Shown piece after piece: positions 35,619-45,363 of a stretch of 64,000 nucleotides of DNA (positions within the stretch are counted from its first letter, which is position 1; each line of letters starts with the position of its first letter). Position numbers and translations under genes: made by a program. The stretch is from Rhodopseudomonas palustris JSC-3b. GTDB lineage: Bacteria; Pseudomonadota; Alphaproteobacteria; Rhizobiales; Xanthobacteraceae. The notes below the pieces were generated by a model. The model was not told where the DNA came from, ran no database searches, and was given only the letters and a program-made list of their open reading frames with translations. Location of the stretch: positions 1,543,491 to 1,607,490 of the forward strand of contig KI632513.1 in the NCBI GenBank assembly GCA_000504425.1, read 5' to 3'.

Positions 35619-36272
35619 ATGACCAGCATTGCCAACAGCACCAGCGGCGCGCTGTCCCGCACCCCACTCCCGATCGCCGCGACTGCCGCGAAAGGCAGCC
35701 CGGCCACAGCCGCCGCCACTGCTACGGCACAGGTAACTAACTCGGACACTGTCGAGTTGTCGGATCAGGCCAAGGCGCTGCTTCAGCTGCAGAAGGATCT
35801 GTCGATGACCTTCGAGGAGCGGCTGCAGAAGCGCTCCGACGCGCTGGCCGAAAAACTGAGCAAGGCGTTTGCGAAGATAAACGTCAATCTCGACGACGCC
35901 GTGCGGCTCAAGGTCGACAAATTCGGCAATGTCACATCGGAAGGCCCCTGGAAGGAGAAGATCGAAGAGCTGTTCCGGGACGATCCTGCTCTCGCCAAGG
36001 AGCTGAAGGAGATTTCAGCGCTGAATGCGCTGAAGGCGGCGCAGACCGCGCTCGATCTCTACAACAAGGAGAAGGGCCAGCTCGGCAGCAAGCAGCAGTC
36101 TGACGCTTGGACCCGCTACAATATTCGAACGATCAACATTCAGTCGCTGTCGGGGGTGATCTCACTACAGGACGGCAAGCTGCGGTCCGCCGCGGTCGAT
36201 TTCATCGACACCATCGCCGATCCGAACGGCACCAAGGCATCGGCGGAGGACGTCGCCAACCGGCTGGCGTAA
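35619..36272 (+). CDS. Coiled-coil-rich protein of unknown function
   Basis: The 217-aa product has a disordered Ala/Thr/Pro N-terminus, then a TVELSDQAKALL motif seen in rhizobial flagellum-associated proteins, and long charged helices (about 55-145). There is no signal peptide. The function is not recognised. The divergent transglycosylase and the two CtrA-type boxes point to a cell-cycle or motility link. Confidence 0.7.
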   Translation: MTSIANSTSGALSRTPLPIAATAAKGSPATAAATATAQVTNSDTVELSDQAKALLQLQKDLSMTFEERLQKRSDALAEKLSKAFAKINVNLDDAVRLKVDKFGNVTSEGPWKEKIEELFRDDPALAKELKEISALNALKAAQTALDLYNKEKGQLGSKQQSDAWTRYNIRTINIQSLSGVISLQDGKLRSAAVDFIDTIADPNGTKASAEDVANRLA

Positions 36273-36383
36273 TCGCCGCAGCACTGAACTGGCGGCGGGG
36301 CTCGTCTGTGCCCGCCGCGGGTGACATTCCGCATCAGCGCGCTAGATTGCTGTGCCGACCAGGCCGGATAACGATCCGGAGCG

Positions 36384-36689
36384 ATGATGCGGACAGCGCA
36401 AGTCACCCTTTTGACGGCGACCCTTATGCTGGCAACGGCCTCGTTTGCCAGCGCCGGGCCCTGGCGCGCCGACCAGGGCAATACCCGCGGCTGGGATCTG
36501 ATGAGTCCGGAAGAGCGGATCACGCATCAGGCGCGGGTGCGCGGTTTCACTGACTATCAGGCCTGCCTCGCCTATCGCACCGAGCATCACCAGCTGATGC
36601 AGCAACGGGCCGCCGCGCGCGGCCTGACACTGCCGGAGTCAGGCCGGAACTTCTGCGATCGCCTGAAACCCAATCCGGACCAGCCGTGA
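36384..36689 (+). CDS. Small exported protein preceding a flavocytochrome
   Basis: The 101-aa product has a signal peptide (LLTATLMLATASFASAGPW), then a helical mature part with GWDLMSPEERITHQARVRGFTDYQACLAYRTEHHQLM and one late Cys. Its stop overlaps the start of the flavocytochrome gene (TGATG). The family is common in the Bradyrhizobium group but uncharacterised as far as I know. Coupling suggests a role in the same redox system. Confidence 0.72.
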   Translation: MMRTAQVTLLTATLMLATASFASAGPWRADQGNTRGWDLMSPEERITHQARVRGFTDYQACLAYRTEHHQLMQQRAAARGLTLPESGRNFCDRLKPNPDQP

Positions 36690-37960
36690 TGGCGCCGCGC
36701 CGCCTGCCGGGTCTGCTGCGCCGGCTGTCGATTCCGCTGCTGACGCTGGCGGTGCCGCTGGGCTTTGCCTGGTGGGCGTTTCCAAGCGAACTGGCACCGC
36801 TGCGCGCTGCCGGCATCGTGGCTGGCTGGCTCGGCGGCGGACTGTTGATGGTCAGCCTGTTGTTGATGCTGCGCGAGCCGCGGCTCGCCGATTGGCTCGG
36901 CGGGCTGGAGCGCATGTATCGCTGGCATCACACCACCGGCGTGCTCGCTTATGTGCTGCTGCTGATCCATCCGCTCGCGCTCGCCGCCAATGGCCTTGCG
37001 ACCTCGCCGAGCTTCGCCTGGCAGACGCTGTCGGCGTTCGATGGCGGCTGGCCGGTGTGGACCGGCTGGCTTGGGCTCGTGGTCTTGATGGTCGGCCTCG
37101 CGACCGCGTTTAGCAAAAAACTGTCCTACGGCGTCTGGCGCTGGCTCCATGCCGGGCTCGCGATCGGCGTGCTGCTCGGGCTCATTCATCTGGTGCTGCT
37201 CGGCATCGACGAGCCGGTGCTGCCGATCATCGCGGTGGTGGCGCTGATCGTCGGCTGGCGCGCGCTGCGCGGCGATCTCGGCCTCGCCGCCCGTCCCTAT
37301 ATCGTCGCCGAGGTGCAGCCGCTCACCGAGCAATCGGTCGAAATCGCGCTGCGGCCGCTCGGGCAGCCGCTCAACGTGACCCCGGGGCAGTTTTTGCTGG
37401 TGGCGTTCTATCGCGGCCCGAATTATCGCGGCTGCGGCGAATTCCATCCGTTCACGGTCAGCTCGGTTGAGCACGGTGACGTGCTGCGCATCGCGGTCAA
37501 GGCGCTCGGCGATTGCACGCGGCAGATGCTGACCATGCCGCGCGGCGTCGCGGCGCGCATCATCGGCGGCTTTGACAGCGTGTTTGCCCATCACCGCGCG
37601 GCGCCGCAATTATGGGTGGCGGGCGGCATCGGCATCACGCCGTTCATCGGCCTGCTGCGCGCCGGTCCGGTGCCGGCGCCGACCACGCTGCTCTATCTCT
37701 ATCGCCACGAAGCAGACGCCGCATTTTTGGACGAGCTCAAGGCCTGCGCGGCCGCCGATCGCCGGCTGACGCTGCAACTTGAGGCCACCGGCGATGCGCT
37801 GCCCGATCTCAAGCGACTCTTGCCGCAGGCAGGCCAGCTAATCGGCGTCGAATGCTATCTGTGCGGCCCGCCCGGCCTGATCAAAGGCGCGCGTTCGGTG
37901 TTGCGCCGCCGCGGCGTCACCGCGCGCCAACTCCATTCCGAAAAATACGAGTTTCGATGA
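36689..37960 (+). CDS. Ferric reductase-like transmembrane flavocytochrome
   Basis: The protein is about 423 aa. The N-terminal half has about six membrane helices with His residues that fit heme-b ligands (YRWHHTTG, LLIHPLALA, WLHAGLA, LIHLVLLG). The C-terminal half is an FAD/NAD(P)H-binding reductase: HPFTVSS (FAD), GGIGITPFIGLLR (NAD(P)) and CYLCGPPGLIKG. It should move electrons from cytosolic NAD(P)H across the inner membrane. An ATGA junction leads to the cytochrome-b5-like gene, a candidate acceptor. Confidence 0.87.
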   Translation: MAPRRLPGLLRRLSIPLLTLAVPLGFAWWAFPSELAPLRAAGIVAGWLGGGLLMVSLLLMLREPRLADWLGGLERMYRWHHTTGVLAYVLLLIHPLALAANGLATSPSFAWQTLSAFDGGWPVWTGWLGLVVLMVGLATAFSKKLSYGVWRWLHAGLAIGVLLGLIHLVLLGIDEPVLPIIAVVALIVGWRALRGDLGLAARPYIVAEVQPLTEQSVEIALRPLGQPLNVTPGQFLLVAFYRGPNYRGCGEFHPFTVSSVEHGDVLRIAVKALGDCTRQMLTMPRGVAARIIGGFDSVFAHHRAAPQLWVAGGIGITPFIGLLRAGPVPAPTTLLYLYRHEADAAFLDELKACAAADRRLTLQLEATGDALPDLKRLLPQAGQLIGVECYLCGPPGLIKGARSVLRRRGVTARQLHSEKYEFR

Positions 37961-38322
37961 TGCAGCGCCTGTTTCTGACCTCGACCGCGGTGTTCTGGCT
38001 GGCTGTGCTCGGCTTCTGGATCGGCAGCCTGTCGGCACCGATCGCGCAGCCACCCGCGGCGCCCAGCGTGGCCGATCGCAGCATCAGCACGGCGGAACTG
38101 GCACAGCACGCCACGCCGCAAAGCTGCTGGATGGCGATCAATGGCGCGGTCTATGACATCACGGGCTATTTGCCCGACCACCCGTCGCGGCCGCAGATCA
38201 TCGAAGTCTGGTGCGGCAAGGAGGCGAGCGACGCCTACGCCACCAAAACGCGCGGCCGGCCGCATTCGCACGAGGCCGATCAGCTGTTGCCGAAATATCG
38301 GATTGGCCGGTTCGCGCCTTAG
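37957..38322 (+). CDS. Membrane-anchored cytochrome b5-like heme protein
   Basis: The 121-aa product has an N-terminal hydrophobic segment (LFLTSTAVFWLAVLGFWIG, probably an anchor or signal), a short Pro/Ala linker and a cytochrome b5-like domain: SCWMAINGAVYDITGYLPDHPSRPQIIEVWCGKEASDAYATKT. The His of the DHP motif and the later His in GRPHSHE are candidate axial heme ligands. It probably faces the periplasm and takes electrons from the flavocytochrome encoded just before it. Confidence 0.82.
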   Translation: MMQRLFLTSTAVFWLAVLGFWIGSLSAPIAQPPAAPSVADRSISTAELAQHATPQSCWMAINGAVYDITGYLPDHPSRPQIIEVWCGKEASDAYATKTRGRPHSHEADQLLPKYRIGRFAP

Positions 38323-38337
38323 CGGCTGGACTGCCGT

Positions 38338-38766
38338 TCAGCCATAGACCTTGGCGGGATCGAACAGCCGCTCGGCATCGACCGGCGTCAGCACCGGCGC
38401 GCCGGCATCGTCACGGTCGATGCGGCGGTAGAAGCAGGAGCGCCGCCCGGTATGGCAGGCCGCGCCGCCGCCCTGCTCGACCCGCAGCCACACCGCGTCC
38501 TGATCGCAATCGATGCGCAGCTCCAGCACCTTCTGCACATGGCCGGAGCTTTCGCCCTTGCGCCACAGCCGGGCGCGCGAGCGCGAATAATACCAAGCCT
38601 CGCCGGTGGCGATGGTCTTGTTCAGCGCTTCCTCGTTCATGAACGCCACCATCAGCAATTCGCCGCTGGCATCGGTGGTGACGCAGGTGACAAGGCCGGC
38701 CGCGTCGAATTTCGGGCGCAGCGCGCTGCCCTCCTCGATATCGGCGGCGTGGGTTGAGGCAGACAT
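38338..38766 (-). CDS. hisI: Phosphoribosyl-AMP cyclohydrolase
   Basis: The 142-aa enzyme opens the adenine ring of PR-AMP in histidine synthesis. Motifs: [31 protein letters not shown] and the metal/active-site stretch [11 protein letters not shown] then [15 protein letters not shown] with its conserved Cys residues. No fused PR-ATP pyrophosphatase is present. Confidence 0.93.
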   Translation of the reverse strand: MSASTHAADIEEGSALRPKFDAAGLVTCVTTDASGELLMVAFMNEEALNKTIATGEAWYYSRSRARLWRKGESSGHVQKVLELRIDCDQDAVWLRVEQGGGAACHTGRRSCFYRRIDRDDAGAPVLTPVDAERLFDPAKVYG

Positions 38767-38790
38767 GGGCAGTCCTCGGGTCGGCAGAGA

Positions 38791-38899
38791 GCTTATAGCG
38801 TTTTCCAGCGAGGTGGATTCCGGTTCGCGTCAAGAAAACGCGTCAAAACATAAAGTTAGAGCTTCGGTTTTGATTCTATCAGAACCGAAAAAGCTTTAG
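38791..38899 (-). repeat. Dispersed intergenic element, copy 2 (inverted)
   Basis: Reverse complement of the element at 32744-32850: ttatagcgttttcc at one end, tcgcgtcaagaaaacgcgtc in the middle and the hairpin with arms of the aagcttcggttctgat type at the other end, next to the folE stop. Confidence 0.75.
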
Positions 38900-39579
38900 C
38901 TGCGGACCATCGACAGGAACCGGGCCTGTTCTGCGGGATTGTCGCGGAACACGCCGGTGAAACGGGTGGTGAAGGTCATGGCGCCGCGCTTGGCAATGCC
39001 GCGCACCGACATGCAGGTGTGTTCGGCCTCGACCATCACCGCGACGCCGCGCGGCTTTAGCACCTCATCGACCGCAGCGGCGATCTGCGCGGTCAGGTGC
39101 TCCTGGGTCTGCAACCGTCGCGCGAACACATCGACCAGCCGCGCCAGTTTTGACAGGCCGACCACCCGCTCGACCGGGGTATAGGCGATGTGCGCCTTGC
39201 CGTAGAACGGCATGACGTGATGCTCGCAATGCGAGGTGAAATACATGTCGCGGATCAGCACGAAATCGTCATAGCCGGCGGTCTCGCCAAAGGTGCGGTT
39301 CAGCACCTCGGCCGGGCACTGGTGGTAGCCCTGGAACAGCTCATCATAGGCTTCGACCACCCGGCGCGGGGTATCGATCAGACCTTCGCGGCCGGTATTT
39401 TCGCCGATATAGGCCAAAAGCGTCTTGACCGCGGCCTCGGCCTCTTCGCGGGTCGGGCGTGGCTGATCGGGCATCACCGCCGCGTCGAGAAAGTCGGAAG
39501 GGTCGAGTTCAGGTGCCCGAAAATCAGTCGGTTCATCACTCGGCTTGCCGCCGCGCAGGGGCTTGATCACCGCGTCCAT
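38896..39579 (-). CDS. folE: GTP cyclohydrolase I
   Basis: The 227-aa enzyme makes 7,8-dihydroneopterin triphosphate from GTP. Motifs: [42 protein letters not shown] (zinc Cys and His), [23 protein letters not shown] and [13 protein letters not shown]. The N-terminal 45 residues are a variable extension. ATG at 39579 chosen; GTG at 39585 is also open. Confidence 0.93.
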   Translation of the reverse strand: MDAVIKPLRGGKPSDEPTDFRAPELDPSDFLDAAVMPDQPRPTREEAEAAVKTLLAYIGENTGREGLIDTPRRVVEAYDELFQGYHQCPAEVLNRTFGETAGYDDFVLIRDMYFTSHCEHHVMPFYGKAHIAYTPVERVVGLSKLARLVDVFARRLQTQEHLTAQIAAAVDEVLKPRGVAVMVEAEHTCMSVRGIAKRGAMTFTTRFTGVFRDNPAEQARFLSMVRS

Positions 39580-39796
39580 CTCCACTCCGTTCGACCGGCC
39601 GCCAGGCCGGAGGTGTCACCGGGCAGACGTGGCAGCAACGCTGCCGGGCGCCTGAAACCCACCGCACATCGCATCAAATCCTACCACGACACCGGCATCA
39701 CCGGGGCGCTGATGGCTCTGACAATCGCGATATCTCGCCCTATATAGGGTCGGGAACAGTTCCGCCAAGGGCGAAAATGAGAGTGTGTGGCAATCG

Positions 39797-40273
39797 ATGC
39801 TGAACGACATCTACAATCAACGCATCATCGAACTGGCCGGCAATATTCCGCGGCTGGGCCGGCTTGCCGCCCCCGATGCCAGCGCCACCGCGCATTCCAA
39901 ACTGTGCGGCTCCACGGTCAAGGTCGACCTGAAGATGGACGGCGACGTGGTCACCGACTTTGCCCATGAGGTGAAGGCCTGCGCGCTCGGTCAAGCGTCA
40001 TCGTCAATCATGGCCCGCCATGTCGTCGGATCAAAATCGAGCGAGCTGAGAGAGTTGCGCGAAACTGTTCGCAAAATGCTGAAAGAAAATGGCGCCCCGC
40101 CCGAAGGCAAATGGGCCGACGTCGCGCTGCTCGAGCCGGTGCGCGATTACAAGGCGCGGCACGCCTCGACACTGCTGACCTTTGATGCGGTGGTGGACGC
40201 GATCGGCCAGATCGAGGCCAAAGCCTCCCTCGCTTCGCAACCGACCGAAACAGCAGGCAGCACAGCCACTTAA
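39797..40273 (+). CDS. IscU/NifU-like iron-sulfur scaffold
   Basis: The 158-aa protein has the scaffold pattern DIYNQRIIELAGN, then SKLCGSTVKVDLKM, KACALGQASSSIMA and a late position in PVRDYKARHASTLL. Two of the three usual Cys ligands are seen (LCGS and KACA); the third position holds an Arg/His segment rather than Cys. It may be the alphaproteobacterial IscU-like variant. It is not in an isc or suf operon here. Confidence 0.75.
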   Translation: MLNDIYNQRIIELAGNIPRLGRLAAPDASATAHSKLCGSTVKVDLKMDGDVVTDFAHEVKACALGQASSSIMARHVVGSKSSELRELRETVRKMLKENGAPPEGKWADVALLEPVRDYKARHASTLLTFDAVVDAIGQIEAKASLASQPTETAGSTAT

Positions 40274-40344
40274 CGACGACAGCTCAAACGCCGTCGCACA
40301 GTCCTGAGCGACCGCTTCAACTCGGCGGTAGCTCAGCGTGGTAC

Positions 40345-41259
40345 TCAGCGCTGTGGCTGCGGCGGCGCGATCTCCCCGCGCGGCTGGGCCGAGGCGGTCT
40401 TGGTCGCCTTCGAGGTGCCAAGCAGCAGATCGTGCGGCGCAGCGCCGTCCTGCGGCGGGCGGTCCTGATGCGGCTTAGCCGGCAGCTCGGCGACCAGATC
40501 GTCGGCCGGGCGCGGCAACAGCAGATCGCCGGGCGCGTCGGTGGTGATCAGCCCGGTCAGCCGCAATTCCTGGGGCGACAGCCGATACAGCTCCTCCCAG
40601 GGCGGCACGCTCAGCGCCAGCGCCAGCAGGTCGCCGGTCGCGCCCATCTCAAAGGTATATTTGGCCAGCCGGCCGATATCGCGCTCGACCACCGTCATAT
40701 CCTGAGCGCTGTAGCTGGCGGCGCGGGCATTGTCGGCGCGGTCACCCATCCAGATCTGATGGACCCGCACCTTGGCCTGCTCGGGCACATAGCGCGTCGA
40801 GCCCGACAGCAGCAGGAACACGCACATCGATTCGCAATAGGCCTCCGGCACCACCCGCGCCGAACCGCCGCCGCCCGGCGCCGGTGCTTCGATCGACAGG
40901 CCGACCGTGGTTTTCAGGCCGAGCGCCCGCCAGCGCCGGCCCAAGGTGATGGCGTCATTGACCGAACCCCCGCTGGAATCGAGCACCACGGTTGCGCCCT
41001 GCAGATCGCGGTCGCGGGCGAACTGCTCGAAGTCGCGCGGCGTATCGGCGGTGACCACGCCGACCGCACTGATCCAGCCGCGGCAATTCGGCTCGCAGTT
41101 CACCCAGCCAAACCGCATCGGCAGTTTGCGTTCTTCAAGAATGGCGCCCGCCTGGGCCGAGCTGCTGGAATCGGGAAGGACCAGCGCAAAGCCGATCCGC
41201 AGCAGCACCGCGCCCAGCATCGCCTTGCCGAGAAACCTGAGGATCGTCACGCGCTTCAA
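40345..41259 (-). CDS. Exported ClpP/crotonase-fold protein of unknown function
   Basis: The 304-aa product has an N-terminal membrane or signal segment. Its core resembles the COG3904-type periplasmic proteins: VVLDSSGGSVNDAITLGRRW and YCESMCVFLLLSGSTRYVPEQA, which are the two strands of a ClpP-like fold with Cys where ClpP has the catalytic Ser region. The C-terminal 80 residues are Pro/Ala-rich. TTG start with AAGGA seven bases upstream. Activity unproven. Confidence 0.72.
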   Translation of the reverse strand: MKRVTILRFLGKAMLGAVLLRIGFALVLPDSSSSAQAGAILEERKLPMRFGWVNCEPNCRGWISAVGVVTADTPRDFEQFARDRDLQGATVVLDSSGGSVNDAITLGRRWRALGLKTTVGLSIEAPAPGGGGSARVVPEAYCESMCVFLLLSGSTRYVPEQAKVRVHQIWMGDRADNARAASYSAQDMTVVERDIGRLAKYTFEMGATGDLLALALSVPPWEELYRLSPQELRLTGLITTDAPGDLLLPRPADDLVAELPAKPHQDRPPQDGAAPHDLLLGTSKATKTASAQPRGEIAPPQPQR

Positions 41260-41478
41260 GTCGCATCCTTCCTGCCGCCCGGCCTCGAGCGACGGCCCCG
41301 CCCCACACGTCTCACCTGTTACGCAAGTGCGCTAAAGGTATCTGTGGCGGGGTGCGCGGTCCATAGGACTTTTGCTGTGCTGGGGGCAAATATGTGCGAT
41401 ATTTCAGCACTGTGGCCAGTAAGCCGCCGTAAGTAATGCTCCGTATCGAGGGCGCCGCAGCCCAGCATTTAGGGTTTT

Positions 41479-41829
41479 ATGTTACCTGTTATGAAAATCT
41501 CGCTGCCCTGTCCGGACTGCGCCCGCGCGCTGCTTAACCTGCCCCGCAATGCTGGCCGCGGCGCGATCTGGGTCTATCGGCACACGCTGTCGCCGCTGGT
41601 TGGCTATAATTGCCGGCATCTGCCGAGCTGCTCGGTCTATGGCGACGAGGCGATCGGGCGCTACGGTCTATGGGCCGGCGGCTGGATGACCTTGGCGCGG
41701 CTGCTGCGCTGCCAGCCCTGGGGTACGTCGGGGATCGACAACGTGCCGCAGCAACTGCCCGCCAGAGCGCGCTGGTACCTGCCCTGGCGCTATGCCCGCT
41801 GGCGCGGGGTCAATGATGGCACCCCATAA
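41479..41829 (+). CDS. yidD: Membrane protein insertion efficiency factor YidD
   Basis: The 116-aa protein carries the YidD signature: AIWVYRHTLSPLVGYNCRHLPSCSVYGDEAIGRYG with three Cys, then GGWMTLARLLRCQPWGTSGIDNVP. It assists insertion of membrane proteins by YidC. Unlike the usual context, rpmH, rnpA and yidC are not adjacent. An alternative ATG lies at 41491. Confidence 0.9.
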   Translation: MLPVMKISLPCPDCARALLNLPRNAGRGAIWVYRHTLSPLVGYNCRHLPSCSVYGDEAIGRYGLWAGGWMTLARLLRCQPWGTSGIDNVPQQLPARARWYLPWRYARWRGVNDGTP

Positions 41830-41903
41830 GCACCCCATAACGTCGACCGAAGACTTCAACCTTCGCTCTCGGGCGTGGCGGCTCACGGGCTTGGCGGCGG
41901 CCG

Positions 41904-42314
41904 TCAAAAACTGACGCAGGCCGGCCGCACCGCGACCAGCACCGATTGCTGCTGAAACTCGCGCTTATAGGCCTCGGCGATGTCGGCGAGCGCCGCCCGC
42001 GCTTCCGGCCGATCGGGGAACGCAATCATCACCAGCTTGCCGGGTTCGCGCACCAGCCGGCCGCGCGCCGGATCGCGCCATTGCCCCACACTGTCGAGCA
42101 CGGTGAAACCGGGGAAGCGCGGCGCGATCTGAGCGGCAGCAAAGCGGGCGAAATCGGCCTCGCTGACCCCGAGCCGGTCGCCGATATTGCGGCCGAACAC
42201 CAGCTCGGCCGCGGCCATCGGTTGCGCCGGCGGCAGGCAGCCTGTGGCCGGCAGCGACTGGCAGCCAGCCAGCGCCAGCCCTCCAGCTGCCAAAGCGATC
42301 CACCCCGCCCGCAT
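41904..42314 (-). CDS. DUF3574 lipoprotein
   Basis: The 136-aa product has a lipobox (LALAGCQ). The mature part follows the DUF3574 pattern: [23 protein letters not shown], [19 protein letters not shown] and [13 protein letters not shown]. The function is unknown. The ATG at 42314 begins the signal sequence. Confidence 0.78.
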   Translation of the reverse strand: MRAGWIALAAGGLALAGCQSLPATGCLPPAQPMAAAELVFGRNIGDRLGVSEADFARFAAAQIAPRFPGFTVLDSVGQWRDPARGRLVREPGKLVMIAFPDRPEARAALADIAEAYKREFQQQSVLVAVRPACVSF

Positions 42315-42443
42315 CGCCCGCCCCTCATCCTGTTCGCAAGGCAGCATCGACGCGGCCACCGTTGCAACGCCCAATTCCGCTGCTATACCACAGCCTTACG
42401 CTTACCTGCGTTCGTTCGCAGGAGTGAGCCAGAGGAGAGCTTC

Positions 42444-44482
<2,039 letters not shown>

Positions 44483-44486
<4 letters not shown>

Positions 44487-44704
44487 GCGAGGTCGTCGAC
44501 GAACAGCAGCTGCCGGCCTATCCGATCCGGGCCTATCAACTGATCCCGCATCCGGATGATCCGGCGCTGGTGGCGCTCGCCATCGAGACCGAGCGCGGCC
44601 ACAGCCTGTTCCTCGCCACCCGCGAAATCCTGGAGGATCTCGGCCGCGACCTGCTGGCGCGCGCCGAGCTGACCCCGCACCGCAACCGCAAGCCGCTGGC
44701 CTGA
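44483..44704 (+). CDS. Small protein co-translated with thrS
   Basis: The 73-aa product ([19 protein letters not shown] opening) has no signal or membrane segment. The ATG overlaps the thrS stop by four bases, a strong sign of coupling. Family not recognised. Confidence 0.65.
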
Positions 44705-44719
44705 CCGCTGGCTGCGACC

Positions 44720-44742
44720 GCCAGCGCCCCCGCGGCGCTGGC
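44720..44742 (+). terminator. Hairpin after the thrS pair
   Basis: Perfect nine-base stem GCCAGCGCC-CCCGC-GGCGCTGGC, 15 bases past the stop. No T-tract follows, so Rho-independence is uncertain. Confidence 0.35.
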
Positions 44743-44799
44743 GCTGCCCTTCCCTTCGACGCCAGCGCGCCGCGGCGTCGGCGCTGCTCCGGAGCCCCC

Positions 44800-45363
44800 A
44801 TGTCCGACATCATCGAATTCATGAAGACCCGCCGCTCGGTGAAGCCGCGCGAAATGACCGGCCCCGGCCCGTCCGCGGCCGAACTCGACACCATCCTCAC
44901 CATCGGCGCACGGGTGCCGGATCACGGCAAGCTGGCGCCGTGGCGCTTCATCGTGTTCGAGGGCGATGGCCGCGCCCGCGCTGGCGAGGTGATCGCGCGG
45001 GTGTTTTCGCAAAAGCACCCGGACGCGACCGAGGCCGACATCGCCGCCGAGCGCAAGCGCATGATGGACGCGCCGCTGGTGATCGCGGTGGTGTCCGTGC
45101 CGAAATCGCATCCCAAGGTGCCGTTGTGGGAGCAGGAATTGTCGGCCGGCGCCAGCGCGATGAACATCGTCGCCGCCGCCAGCGCGCTCGGCTATGGCGC
45201 CGCCTGGATGTCCGGCTGGATCGCCTATGACCGCGACGTGCTCGCCGGCCTGGGCCTGAAGCCGGAGGAAAAGCTCGCCGGCTTCATCCATATCGGCAGC
45301 CGCAGCGCGGCTTTAGAAGACCGGCCGCGCCCGAGCCTCGCCGAGATCGTCACCCGGTTCTAA
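44800..45363 (+). CDS. Nitroreductase family protein
   Basis: The 187-aa flavoprotein has the nitroreductase fold: EFMKTRRSVKPREM, ARVPDHGKLAPWRFIV, SAMNIVAAASALGYGAAWMSGW and GFIHIGS. It binds FMN; the substrate is unknown. The stop overlaps the convergent GGDEF-EAL gene end by four bases. Confidence 0.86.
   Translation: MSDIIEFMKTRRSVKPREMTGPGPSAAELDTILTIGARVPDHGKLAPWRFIVFEGDGRARAGEVIARVFSQKHPDATEADIAAERKRMMDAPLVIAVVSVPKSHPKVPLWEQELSAGASAMNIVAAASALGYGAAWMSGWIAYDRDVLAGLGLKPEEKLAGFIHIGSRSAALEDRPRPSLAEIVTRF

Noticed and set aside
40322-40350. tRNA-like string ggcggtagctcagcgtggta
   Set aside because: It resembles a tRNA 5' half, but no anticodon arm or T arm follows, and it runs into the end of a coding gene.
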